Notes: generated by a model from the sequence alone, not told the origin. A stretch of 16,134 bases of DNA from CAKZKT01 sp034434235 (GCA_034434235.1 DAOTZV010000009.1:1-16134); one strand, 5' to 3'; shown: positions 6,543-13,923, numbered from the stretch's first letter. Numbers and translations are program-made.

Positions 6543-7970
6543 ATGCTCCACGATATCGTCATCCGCAACGGCACGTTGATTACGCCCGCCGGCCCGATCC
6601 ACGCCGACCTGGGCATTAGCGGTGAGGTCATCTCAGCCATCGGCCAGGATCTGGCGGGCCGCCAGAGCATCGACGCGACGGCCAAGCTGGTCATCCCCGG
6701 CGGCGTGGATCCGCACGTCCATCTGCAGATGCCGGCCGGGCCCGTCGTTTCCAGCGACGACTGGGAGACGGGGACGATCGCCGCGGCGTGCGGCGGCACG
6801 ACGACGGTGATTGATTTCGTGGAGCCGGAGGCGGGAGCGCAAGGCCTTGCGCCCCTACGCGAGGCCCTCGCCGCCCGCCGCGCGGAGGCCGAAGGCCGCG
6901 CCGTGATTGATTACGGCCTGCACATGACCCTCGTGAACGCCGCCCCCGCCACCCTGGCCGAGATCCCGGCGGTGGTGGCCGCGGGTTGTCCCTCGTTCAA
7001 GGTCTACACGACCTACAGCATGAAGCTGACGGACGAGGCGCTGGTGACGGCCATGGACGCGGTGGGCCGGGCCGGCGGCCTGGTGATGGTCCACGCGGAG
7101 AACGACGCGGGCATCGCCTACCTGCGGCAGAAGCTGCTGGCGGCAGGCCATGTCGAGCCGCGCTACCATCCGATCTCGCGGCCGCCGGCCATGGAGGTGG
7201 AGGCCATCGAGCGGGCGCTGGCGCTGGCCGACGCGGCCGGGTGCCCTGCCTACATCGTCCACATCTCCACCGGCCGCGGGGCCGCGGCCGTGGCGGCCGC
7301 GCGGGGACGCGGCCAGGTCGCGTTCGGCGAGACCTGCCCCCAATACCTGCTCCTCACCGATGCCGAGTTCGACCGGCCGGGCTTCGAAGGTGCGAAGTTC
7401 ATCTGCTCGCCGCCTCTGCGCAAAGCGGAGGACAACGCCGCGCTCTGGGAGCTCCTCGGCCGGGGCGACCTCCAGACGGTGGGCACCGACCATTGCCCGT
7501 TCTTCTATCACGGCCAGAAGGACCTGGGCGCCCCTACCGACTGGCCGCCGTTCACGCGCATCCCGGGGGGGATGCCGGGGATCGAGGCCCGGCTGGCGCT
7601 CCTCTATACCTTCGGCGTCCGGGCCGGCCGGATGACGGTCGAGCGATGGGTGGAGGTCTGTTGCACCGCGCCGGCGCGCATCTTCGGCCTGGCGGGGCGC
7701 AAAGGCGCGCTGACCGTCGGCGCGGACGCGGATGTGGTGATCTTCGACCCGGAGCGAGAGGGCGTTTTGACTCACGCACGCGCAACGCATCTTCAAGGCG
7801 CGTCGCACGTCCATCACCTGCACGAGAACTGCGATTACACCCCTTACGAAGGCTTCCATGTCCGCGGCTGGCCCGCGCTGACGATGTTGCGCGGCAAGGT
7901 GATCGTGCGCGATGGCGAGTTCGTGGGCGGTGCGGCCGGGGGGCGATTCCTCGAGCGGAAGATCGGATAG
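6543..7970 (+). CDS. hyuA: Dihydropyrimidinase/hydantoinase-family cyclic amidohydrolase
   Basis: This 475-residue TIM-barrel amidohydrolase hydrolyses cyclic amide bonds such as dihydrouracil, hydantoin or an equivalent purine-derived ring. The dinuclear metal site is complete: His58 and His60 (DPHVHLQM), the lysine carboxylated in this family Lys153 with substrate-side Tyr155 (SFKVYTTY), His184 (VMVHAEN), His240 (YIVHIST) and Asp316 (GTDHCPFFYHGQKDLG). Length is typical of dihydropyrimidinases. ATG 6543 follows AGAGG at 6533-6537 (spacing 5), 16 bases after the ygeW stop; a GTG at 6537 is the less likely start. It sits in the place of hyuA in the E. coli yge region. Here it could open the xanthine pyrimidine ring or an imidazolone; the substrate is unproven. 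Confidence 0.92.
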   Translation: MLHDIVIRNGTLITPAGPIHADLGISGEVISAIGQDLAGRQSIDATAKLVIPGGVDPHVHLQMPAGPVVSSDDWETGTIAAACGGTTTVIDFVEPEAGAQGLAPLREALAARRAEAEGRAVIDYGLHMTLVNAAPATLAEIPAVVAAGCPSFKVYTTYSMKLTDEALVTAMDAVGRAGGLVMVHAENDAGIAYLRQKLLAAGHVEPRYHPISRPPAMEVEAIERALALADAAGCPAYIVHISTGRGAAAVAAARGRGQVAFGETCPQYLLLTDAEFDRPGFEGAKFICSPPLRKAEDNAALWELLGRGDLQTVGTDHCPFFYHGQKDLGAPTDWPPFTRIPGGMPGIEARLALLYTFGVRAGRMTVERWVEVCCTAPARIFGLAGRKGALTVGADADVVIFDPEREGVLTHARATHLQGASHVHHLHENCDYTPYEGFHVRGWPALTMLRGKVIVRDGEFVGGAAGGRFLERKIG

Positions 7971-7985
7971 ATCCGGAGGCTACTC

Positions 7986-9377
7986 ATGACCGGCACATTG
8001 ATCCTTCCCGACTGGCTCATTGACATCCCCGGCGAGCCGCCGAAGCAGGGATGGGGCGTGCGCGTGGTCGGCGACCGGGTGGCGGCCGTCGCGCCGCACA
8101 ACGAGCTGCGCCGGCTGTTCCCCGCCGACGAGATCTGGGATGCGAGCGGACAGGTGCTGTCGCCCGGCTTCGTGGATGCGCACACCCACCTCTACGGCGT
8201 GTTGGCCCACGGCATCCCGCTGACAGCACCCTCAGCCTCAACTTTAGCCTCGACCTCAGGCTGGTCCTTCCTCTCCGATTTCTGGTGGCCGCTGGTGGAA
8301 GATCGGCTCGACCACGAGATGATCTGCGCGGCCACCGACCTGAACCTGGTGCAGATGCTGCGCGGGGGCATCACCGCGTTCTACGATTGCACCGAAGCGC
8401 CGAACGCCCTCCCCGGCTGTCTGGCGGCCCAGGCCGGGGTGGTGGCCGCGCGCGGCATCCGCGGCATCCTCTCCTTCGAGGCCACCGAGCGGGTGAGCCG
8501 GGAGAACGGCCAGTTGGGGCTTCAGGAAAACCTGAAGTTCATCCGACAGGTCAGGGGTCAGCGATCAACGGTCAACGATCAGCTTCCAATCCCCCATCCC
8601 CAACCCCCAACCCCCAACCTGATCTCCGGCCTGATGTGCTTTCACACCACCTTCACCTGCTCGGCCGAATTCATCCGGCAGGCGTTCGCGATGGCCGCGG
8701 CCGAGGGGGTGCCGGTGCACATGCACGCGGCCGAAAGCCGCTTCGAGCCGGAATACACGTTGCAGCGCTTCGGCATGCGCACCTTCGAGTACTACGAGCA
8801 GCTCGGCGTGACCGGGCCGAACATGCTGGCCTCGCAGTGCGTGCAGATCACCCCGGCCGAGATCGAGATCATCGCCCGCCGCGGGGTGCGCGTGACGCAC
8901 ATGCCGCTCTCCAACTGCGAGGTCGGCGGCGGCATCGCACCCGTGCCCGACCTGGTGGCGGCCGGCGTGACGGTCGGCCTGGGGAGCGACGGCTACATCA
9001 CCGACATGTTCGAGATCATGCGCGGCGCGTTCCTGATCCACAAGGCGCATCGCCAGGACACGGCCACGATGCCCGCGCCTCTGGTGTGGCGGCTGGCGAC
9101 CGAGGGCGGCGCGCAGGCGCTCGGCCTGGAGCGGGTGGGCCGGCTGGCGCCCGGCTGGCAGGCCGACCTTCAACTCATCGACGCGGCCTTGCCGACCCCC
9201 CTCACGGCCGATAATCTGTACGAGCAACTTCTGCTCTATCGCAACCGGAACCACGTGGCCGCGGTGATGGTGGCCGGCCAGGTGCGGGTGCGCGATGGCC
9301 AGGTGCCCGGCGTGGATGAAGCGGCCCTGCGCGCGCGCGTGCATCGGGCGGCCGAACGACTGTGGCGGAGGGGCTAG
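7986..9377 (+). CDS. ssnA: SsnA-like amidohydrolase with altered active site
   Basis: This 463-residue member of the ATZ/TRZ/SsnA amidohydrolase group has a predicted aminohydrolase role on a purine-derived amine. It has the zinc pair His66/His68 (VDAHTHLY), His247 with Glu250 (VHMHAAE) and Asp335 (GLGSDGYITDMFE). The C-terminal part (TPLTADNLYEQ ... MWRR-like AERLWRRG) closely follows E. coli SsnA. Two departures stand out. The usual active-site His of the 'HC/HG' motif is Gln284 (LASQCVQIT). There are also two low-complexity insertions, residues about 79-94 and about 189-211, encoded by repeat-like DNA. Start ATG 7986 follows GGAGG (7975-7979, spacing 6). Whether it still deaminates is uncertain; a changed substrate or a non-catalytic role is possible. 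Confidence 0.85.
   Translation: MTGTLILPDWLIDIPGEPPKQGWGVRVVGDRVAAVAPHNELRRLFPADEIWDASGQVLSPGFVDAHTHLYGVLAHGIPLTAPSASTLASTSGWSFLSDFWWPLVEDRLDHEMICAATDLNLVQMLRGGITAFYDCTEAPNALPGCLAAQAGVVAARGIRGILSFEATERVSRENGQLGLQENLKFIRQVRGQRSTVNDQLPIPHPQPPTPNLISGLMCFHTTFTCSAEFIRQAFAMAAAEGVPVHMHAAESRFEPEYTLQRFGMRTFEYYEQLGVTGPNMLASQCVQITPAEIEIIARRGVRVTHMPLSNCEVGGGIAPVPDLVAAGVTVGLGSDGYITDMFEIMRGAFLIHKAHRQDTATMPAPLVWRLATEGGAQALGLERVGRLAPGWQADLQLIDAALPTPLTADNLYEQLLLYRNRNHVAAVMVAGQVRVRDGQVPGVDEAALRARVHRAAERLWRRG
8220..8267 (+). repeat. Ser/Thr/Ala-rich repeat-like insertion inside ssnA copy 1
   Basis: This stretch encodes residues 79-94 of the SsnA-like protein, between the metal-binding HTHLY...HGIP loop and the FLSDFWWPL helix. 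The DNA consists of degenerate CCTCAGCCTCAA / TTTAGCCTCGACCTCAGG words and has lower GC than its flanks. The encoded segment (LTAPSASTLASTSGWS) is low complexity and looks longer than the corresponding loop in E. coli SsnA. Boundaries are approximate. Confidence 0.5.
8550..8618 (+). repeat. In-frame degenerate tandem repeat inside ssnA copy 1
   Basis: Two successive repeat tracts lie inside the coding sequence (residues 189-211). The first is a GGTCAGCGATCAACGGTCA-type run (about 8549-8583); the second is a C-rich CCCCCAT/CCCCAA/CCCCCAA run (about 8584-8618). They encode a Gln/Pro-rich stretch (RGQRSTVNDQLPIPHPQPPT and the next few residues) between FIRQ and the conserved GLMCFHTTFT strand. 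Other members of the family have a short loop there. Reading frame is preserved across the insert, which is 69 bases by these boundaries, a multiple of three. Confidence 0.7.
9367..9373 (+). promoter_or_regulatory. Strong ribosome binding site deciding a GTG start
   Basis: GGAGGGG lies inside the last codons of the SsnA-like gene, just before the GTG at 9377. It favours that GTG, which overlaps the ssnA TAG by one base, over the in-frame GTG at 9362, which lies upstream of the site. Confidence 0.6.
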
Positions 9378-9631
9378 TGGCGACGCGCGATCCCCAGACC
9401 GAATGGTTGCGCGTGCAGATCTATCGGCGCATGACCGGCGCGCAAAAGATCGAGATCGCCGCGCAGATGTACGAGGATGCGATCGAGCTCGTGCGGGCCT
9501 CCATCCGCCACCGCAAGCCCGACATCTCGGCCGATGATCTCGAGTTCGAAGTGCGCTGTCGAGTGCTGGGCCGCGAGCTGGCAGAGCTTTCGGAAGAAGC
9601 CAGGAGATCTTATGTCAAGCCTCGAGCGTGA
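9377..9631 (+). CDS. Small helical protein paired with a nucleotidyltransferase
   Basis: This 84-residue, strongly charged, mostly helical protein has no signal peptide or membrane segment. Its pattern (YRRMTGAQKIEIAAQMYEDA, then LVRASIRHRKPDISADDLEF, then EVRCRVLGRELAEL) resembles short uncharacterised proteins often encoded just before MNT/AbiEii-like nucleotidyltransferases; that is from memory, not a search. It starts at GTG 9377, whose first base is the last base of the ssnA TAG, behind GGAGGGG. Its last 20 bases overlap the next gene, so the two are probably made together. A role as the partner or antitoxin-like half of the pair is inference. Nothing suggests a part in purine metabolism. 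Confidence 0.65.
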   Translation: MATRDPQTEWLRVQIYRRMTGAQKIEIAAQMYEDAIELVRASIRHRKPDISADDLEFEVRCRVLGRELAELSEEARRSYVKPRA

Positions 9632-10193
9632 CGCGCTCTTTCGCGTGTTCGATGCCCTCGAAGCGCTGGAAATTCCCTACATGGTCGTCGGCTCCTTTGC
9701 TTCGACCTTCTGGGGGCGGCCGCGCACCACGCACGACGCCGACCTGGTCGTCGAGATTCCGCAGGACAAGGCCGCAGAGTTAGCCCACAGGCTGGCGCCC
9801 GACTTCTACGCCCCGGACTTCGTCGTCGAAGAGGCGATCCGCAAGCGGGATCAGTTCAACGCCATCTATCTTGCCAGCGCCTTCAAAGTGGACTTCTGGT
9901 TGCTCAAAGATGCGCCCTATGACCGGGAGCGCTTCCATCGCCGGCTGTTGGGCATGCTGTTCCAACGGGAGGTCTGGATCAGCAGCCCAGAAGATGTCAT
10001 TTTGAGCAAGCTCCAATGGCATCTGATATCGGGCTCTGAACGCCAGCTCCAGGATGCCCTTGAAGTGTACGAAGTCCAGGAGCCGTATCTGGAACAGGAG
10101 TATCTGGATCGGTGGGCGCGCGCGTTGGGAATGACGGAACTGCTCGACCGAATTCGCCAACGCGCAGCGCGGCCGCCGGAAGCGTCCCGGTGA
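9612..10193 (+). CDS. MNT/AbiEii-like nucleotidyltransferase
   Basis: This 193-residue protein has a minimal nucleotidyltransferase fold. The signature is VVGSFASTFWGRPRTTHDAD, with Gly27-Ser28 and the metal-binding Asp42 and Asp44; the third acidic residue is likely Asp94 (FKVDFW). The motif SSPEDVILSKLQW at 124-136 is typical of the group that includes AbiEii-type toxins and DUF6036-like proteins. These enzymes transfer a nucleotide to a protein or RNA, commonly in toxin-antitoxin or phage-defence pairs. ATG 9612 follows AGGAG (9602-9606, spacing 5). The gene looks less GC-rich than its neighbours, which fits later arrival. It interrupts an otherwise metabolic operon; the following UbiD gene starts 11 bases after its stop. 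Confidence 0.8.
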   Translation: MSSLERDALFRVFDALEALEIPYMVVGSFASTFWGRPRTTHDADLVVEIPQDKAAELAHRLAPDFYAPDFVVEEAIRKRDQFNAIYLASAFKVDFWLLKDAPYDRERFHRRLLGMLFQREVWISSPEDVILSKLQWHLISGSERQLQDALEVYEVQEPYLEQEYLDRWARALGMTELLDRIRQRAARPPEASR

Positions 10194-10204
10194 GGGTGTG
10201 ATCC

Positions 10205-11551
10205 ATGTCGAAGATTCACGATCTGCGTTCATATCTGGAAGTGCTGGAGGCCGCCGGCCAGCTGGTGCGCATCCGCCGGCCGGTGAGCCTGGAGCACGAG
10301 CTGGCCGACGTGGCCGCGGCGCTGGAGCGCCAGGCCGGCCCGGCCCCCCTCTTCGAGGCGGTGATCGGCTCTCCCTGGCCGATCTTCTCCTCGGCCGTGG
10401 CGAACCAGCAGCGCGCGGCGCTCGCCCTGGGATGCGAGAAGTCCCAGGTGGTCGAAGTGATGCGCCGCGCGCTCGATCCGGCCCAGGGCATCCCGCCGGT
10501 GCGCACCGCATCGGCCGCCTGGCAGGCCCACGTGGTCACCGGCGACGCGGTGGACGTGCGCACATTGCCGATCCCGATCCACGCGGCCGGCGACGGCGGG
10601 CCGTTCATCACCGGCGGCGTGACCGTGAGCAAAGATCCGCTCGGCGGACGCGGCAATCTGTCGTACAACCGGATGCAGGTGAAGGGGCCGCGGGAACTGG
10701 GCTTCGACGTGAACGAGTGGCGGCACGTGCGCCAGTTCATGGACGTGCAGGAGGCGCGGGGCGAGCCACTCCCCATCGCGGTCGCCATCGGCCTCGATCC
10801 GGCGATCTCGATCGCGGCGGGCGCGCGCTACGCCGGCGATGAGCTGTACATCGCCGGCGCGATCCGCGGGGAAGGGGTGCCCGTATGCCGCGGCGTCACC
10901 GTGCCCATTGACATCCCGGCCGAGGCCGAGATCGTCATCGAGGGATATCTGCCGCCGCACGTGCGCCGCGGCGAAGGCCCGCTGGCCGAGTTCCACGGCT
11001 ACTATGGCCGCATCTGGGAAAGCCCGGTCTTCGAGGTCACGGCGATCTGCTGGCGCGACGATCCGATCTTCCAAACGATCATCCCCGGCTGGAACGAGCA
11101 CGTCTACATCGGCAACGTCCTGCCGCGCGAGCCGCTCTTGCTCAACTTCGCCCGCCACGTGAGCAAAAACGTGACCGGCCTCCACATCGCGCCCTACGGC
11201 AGCGGCTTCCTGGCCATCGTGGCGCTGAACAAGCAGAACCCCGGCGAGCCGAAGAACGTGGCGATGGCCGTCTTCACCGCGCACGTGAACGTCAAGTGGT
11301 GCATCGTGGTGGACGCCGACGTGGACATCTACGACCCGGCCGATGTGATGTGGGCGCTGACGACGCGGGTGGATTGGAGCAAAGATATCTTCCTGGTGCC
11401 CGGCGCCCAGGGCCACGAGATGGACCCCACGGCCGACACGCGCGGGGTGCACACCAAGCTCGGCGTGGATGCCACGGCCGACAAGGGGCGCCGCGAGCCA
11501 GCCGCGCGCGTGCGGTATGGGGAGGTGGATTTGAGCAGGTATTTGGCGTGA
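10205..11551 (+). CDS. UbiD-family (prenylated-FMN) decarboxylase
   Basis: This 448-residue protein is a UbiD-type reversible decarboxylase that would need prenyl-FMN made by a UbiX enzyme, not present in the window. Visible features are the N-terminal DLRSYLEVLEAAGQLVRI, the central cofactor region ITGGVTVSKDPLGGRGNLSY with NRMQVKG (155-161), and the EGPLAE motif with Glu257 and Glu262 five residues apart, as in the family's Arg-Glu-Glu triad; Arg156 is the candidate Arg. Length is normal. The start at ATG 10205 follows GAGGG (10192-10196). UbiD proteins act on aromatic, heteroaromatic or unsaturated acids. In this cluster a carboxylated imidazole or pyrimidine is plausible, for example 4-amino-5-imidazolecarboxylate. 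This is a context inference. Confidence 0.9.
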   Translation: MSKIHDLRSYLEVLEAAGQLVRIRRPVSLEHELADVAAALERQAGPAPLFEAVIGSPWPIFSSAVANQQRAALALGCEKSQVVEVMRRALDPAQGIPPVRTASAAWQAHVVTGDAVDVRTLPIPIHAAGDGGPFITGGVTVSKDPLGGRGNLSYNRMQVKGPRELGFDVNEWRHVRQFMDVQEARGEPLPIAVAIGLDPAISIAAGARYAGDELYIAGAIRGEGVPVCRGVTVPIDIPAEAEIVIEGYLPPHVRRGEGPLAEFHGYYGRIWESPVFEVTAICWRDDPIFQTIIPGWNEHVYIGNVLPREPLLLNFARHVSKNVTGLHIAPYGSGFLAIVALNKQNPGEPKNVAMAVFTAHVNVKWCIVVDADVDIYDPADVMWALTTRVDWSKDIFLVPGAQGHEMDPTADTRGVHTKLGVDATADKGRREPAARVRYGEVDLSRYLA

Positions 11552-11611
11552 AACGTGAAACGTAAAACGTGAAACGTCAAACGTCAAATAAATGACGCAC
11601 GACGTTTGACG
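11547..11611. repeat. CGTGAAA-type 7-mer tandem repeat with an 11-bp inverted repeat
   Basis: Six consecutive 7-base units (CGTGAAA, CGTGAAA, CGTAAAA, CGTGAAA, CGTCAAA, CGTCAAA) run from 11547 to 11588, beginning within the last codon before the UbiD stop. CGTCAAACGTC (11575-11585) is perfectly complementary to GACGTTTGACG (11601-11611), giving a possible 11-bp stem with a 15-base loop. No T-run follows, so a classical terminator is doubtful, but the stem could affect read-through into preA. The sequence is strikingly AT-richer than the genes around it. Confidence 0.8.
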
Positions 11612-11631
11612 CATGACGCAACGGAGTTGCC

Positions 11632-12765
11632 ATGGCCAATCTCTCTACTGAGCTTTTCGGGGTCACGATGCCATCGCCGTTCGTGCTGGCGTCGGGGCCG
11701 CTGTCCTACGACGCGACCGGCCTGTGGGAGGCGTATCGGGCGGGCGCGGGCGGGGTGACGACCAAGACGCTGCGGCTGGAACGGGCGATCAACCCGACGC
11801 CGCACATGGTCGTGCCGCGCTCCTCCAATCTGCGCGCCACCCTCTTCAACACCGAGAAGTGGGCCGACCTGCCCTGGGAGCAGTGGGTGGAGCGAGAGCT
11901 GCCGGCGCTGCGCGGGCATCCCGGCCTGCTCATCGCCAGCATCGGCCATACGCCGGCCGAAGGAGAAGTCATCGCCGGCCCGGTGGCCGCCACGGGCGTG
12001 GTGGACGCCATCGAATGCGTGGCGTACACAAAGGACACCATCGTCGAGCTGGTACGGGCCGTCCGCCGCCACACCGACCTGCCGATCCTCGCCAAGCTGA
12101 CCTTCAACTGGGGCGACGCGCTTTACCCCGCGGCCGAAGGCGCGCTGGCGGCCGGCGCGAACGGCTTCACCGCGATTGACTCCATCGGCCCGACGTTGCA
12201 GATTGACATCGAGACCGGCCGGCCAACGATCGGCGGCGTGGGGAACAAGGCGTGGATGTCGGGCGCGGCAATCCGGCCGGTGGCGCAGGCGGTCGTGGCG
12301 GAGCTGGCGACGCGCTTCCCCGGCATCCCGATCGTCGGCGCCGGCGGCATCATCCAGGCCGAAGACGCGGTGGAGATGACGATGGTCGGCGCGAGCGCGC
12401 TCGGCGTGTGCACCGCGCCGCTCCTGCGCGGCCTCGAATGGTTCGAGCGCACCCACAAGGCGCTCGCCGCCTGGCTCGACGGCCACGGCTATGGTCGCCT
12501 GGCCGATCTGCGCGGGATGGCGTTGCCCTACCTGCACAAGGTGGAAGACACCGCACCGCTCACCTTCGAGTTCGAGCCGCTCAAGTGCACCAAGTGCGAC
12601 CTGTGCGTGGTGCTCTGTCCCTACGATGCCCGGCTGATGGAGGGCGACAAGCCCAAGTCGGCCGACCTGAAGCAGATCCTGCTCGAAGACCGCTGCCGCT
12701 ACTGCGGCCTCTGCGTCGAAGTGTGCAAGCCCGGCGCGCTGACGTATGGAAACTGGCCGCGGTGA
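11632..12765 (+). CDS. preA: PreA-like dihydropyrimidine dehydrogenase subunit with two 4Fe-4S clusters
   Basis: This 377-residue protein has an FMN-binding dihydroorotate dehydrogenase-like barrel (about 1-300) fused to a bacterial two-cluster ferredoxin domain. The barrel starts LSTELFGVTMPSPFVLASGP and has the phosphate-loop segment IPIVGAGGII (232-241). The clusters use Cys319, Cys322, Cys325 and Cys329 (CTKCDLCVVLCP) and Cys355, Cys358, Cys361 and Cys365 (CRYCGLCVEVCKP). PreA reduces uracil or thymine with electrons from its partner PreT; no PreT is in the window. The usual N-x-S-C-P loop carrying the catalytic Cys is not recognisable; the region reads IECVAYTKDT (127-136), so the substrate may differ. 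ATG 11632 follows CGGAG at 11622-11626 (spacing 5). Confidence 0.85.
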   Translation: MANLSTELFGVTMPSPFVLASGPLSYDATGLWEAYRAGAGGVTTKTLRLERAINPTPHMVVPRSSNLRATLFNTEKWADLPWEQWVERELPALRGHPGLLIASIGHTPAEGEVIAGPVAATGVVDAIECVAYTKDTIVELVRAVRRHTDLPILAKLTFNWGDALYPAAEGALAAGANGFTAIDSIGPTLQIDIETGRPTIGGVGNKAWMSGAAIRPVAQAVVAELATRFPGIPIVGAGGIIQAEDAVEMTMVGASALGVCTAPLLRGLEWFERTHKALAAWLDGHGYGRLADLRGMALPYLHKVEDTAPLTFEFEPLKCTKCDLCVVLCPYDARLMEGDKPKSADLKQILLEDRCRYCGLCVEVCKPGALTYGNWPR

Positions 12766-12777
12766 GGGGTGACCCCA

Positions 12778-13923
12778 ATGGATGACTCACTCATCGCCTT
12801 CGCCCGTTCTCTGATCCGCTGCCCCAGCCGATACGGCGAGGAAGAAGCGGTCGTATCGCTGATCCTGGAGGAGATGGCCGGACTGGGTTACGACCGCGTC
12901 TGGCGCGATGCAAACGGCAGCGCGGTCGGCGTGATCGAGACCGGCCGGCCGGGGCCGACGATCCTGCTCGACGGCCACTGCGACACGGTGGGCGTGGCGC
13001 CCGGCGTGGCGTGGACGCACGACCCGTTCGGCGGCGAAGTGGACGCCGGCTTCCTCTACGGCCGCGGCGCGGCCGACATGAAGGGAGCGCTGGCCGCCAT
13101 GATCTACGCGGCCGCGCATGTGGAGCGGTCGCGGCTGGCCGGTCGGGTGGCCGTGAGCGCCACGGTGATGGAAGAGAACCTGGAGGGCGCGGCGCTCCAG
13201 GCCGTGATGACCGCGCTCCGGCCCGATTACGTCGTCATCGGCGAGGCGACCGACCTGAACCTCAACCGCGGGGGCCGCGGCCGGGCCGAGATCCACCTGG
13301 AGACGATCGGCCGGCCCGCGCATTCCTCCACCCCCCACCTGGGCCGCAACGCCGTGCTCGACATGTTGCGCGTCATCGCCGCGGTCGAACGCCTGCCGCT
13401 GGCGAGCGATCCGCTCCTCGGCCCGGCGATCATGGCGCTCACCGACATCATCTCCGACCCGTATCCGGCCTACTCCGTCATCCCCAGCCGTTGCCGCGTC
13501 ACCTACGACCGCCGGCTGCTGGTGGGCGAGACCGAGCAAGAGGTGTTGGAGGCCATCACCGGACTGCCGGAACTGGCCGGGGTGGATCTGCGCGTCACGA
13601 TCGCCCAGGGCGAACATACGACGTACACCGGCGCGCGGCTGTGCGGCGCCAAGTTCCTGCCGGCCTGGGCCTTCGACCGGGCGCATCCGTTCGTCCAGAC
13701 GGCGCTGGCGGGCCTGCGCCGCGCCGGCCTCAACCCATCCGTGGGCGCCTATCGCTTCTGCACCAACGCGGCGTACAGCGCGGGCGTGGCCGGCGTGCCG
13801 ACGGTCGGCTTCGGCCCGGGCCGCGAGGAGGACGCGCACGTGGTGGACGAGCGGATCGCCATCGCGGACGTGCTGGCGGCCGAACGCGGCTATCGCGGCA
13901 TCATCGAGGCGGTGTTGGGATGA
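12778..13923 (+). CDS. ygeY: M20-family metallohydrolase, YgeY-like (copy 2)
   Basis: This 381-residue second M20 enzyme has the full metal and catalytic set: His67 and Asp69 (LDGHCDTVG), Asp100 (GRGAADMKG), Glu132-Glu133 (MEENLEG), Glu156 (IGEATDL), His182 (RPAHSSTPHLG) and His354 (EDAHVVDE). It shares the YgeY-type stretches EATDLNLNRGGRGRAEI and GVPTVGFGPG with copy 1 but is clearly diverged and lacks copy 1's N-terminal extension. The two copies probably act on different intermediates. ATG 12778 follows GAGGGG (12764-12769, spacing 8), which overlaps the preA stop; a GTG at 12769 is an alternative start. Its stop overlaps the next start in ATGA. Confidence 0.88.
   Translation: MDDSLIAFARSLIRCPSRYGEEEAVVSLILEEMAGLGYDRVWRDANGSAVGVIETGRPGPTILLDGHCDTVGVAPGVAWTHDPFGGEVDAGFLYGRGAADMKGALAAMIYAAAHVERSRLAGRVAVSATVMEENLEGAALQAVMTALRPDYVVIGEATDLNLNRGGRGRAEIHLETIGRPAHSSTPHLGRNAVLDMLRVIAAVERLPLASDPLLGPAIMALTDIISDPYPAYSVIPSRCRVTYDRRLLVGETEQEVLEAITGLPELAGVDLRVTIAQGEHTTYTGARLCGAKFLPAWAFDRAHPFVQTALAGLRRAGLNPSVGAYRFCTNAAYSAGVAGVPTVGFGPGREEDAHVVDERIAIADVLAAERGYRGIIEAVLG

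Noticed and set aside
11547..11611. Possible CRISPR array
   Set aside because: The units are only seven bases, directly adjacent and without spacers, so it is a simple tandem repeat.
11575..11611. Intrinsic terminator after the UbiD gene
   Set aside because: The stem is perfect but moderate in GC and is not followed by a T-run; kept only as a possible attenuating structure.
11329..11614. Minus-strand ORFs through the CGTGAAA array (with FTFHVSR-like residues)
   Set aside because: They are translations of the tandem repeat and the antisense of the UbiD gene; no homology or ribosome binding site supports them.
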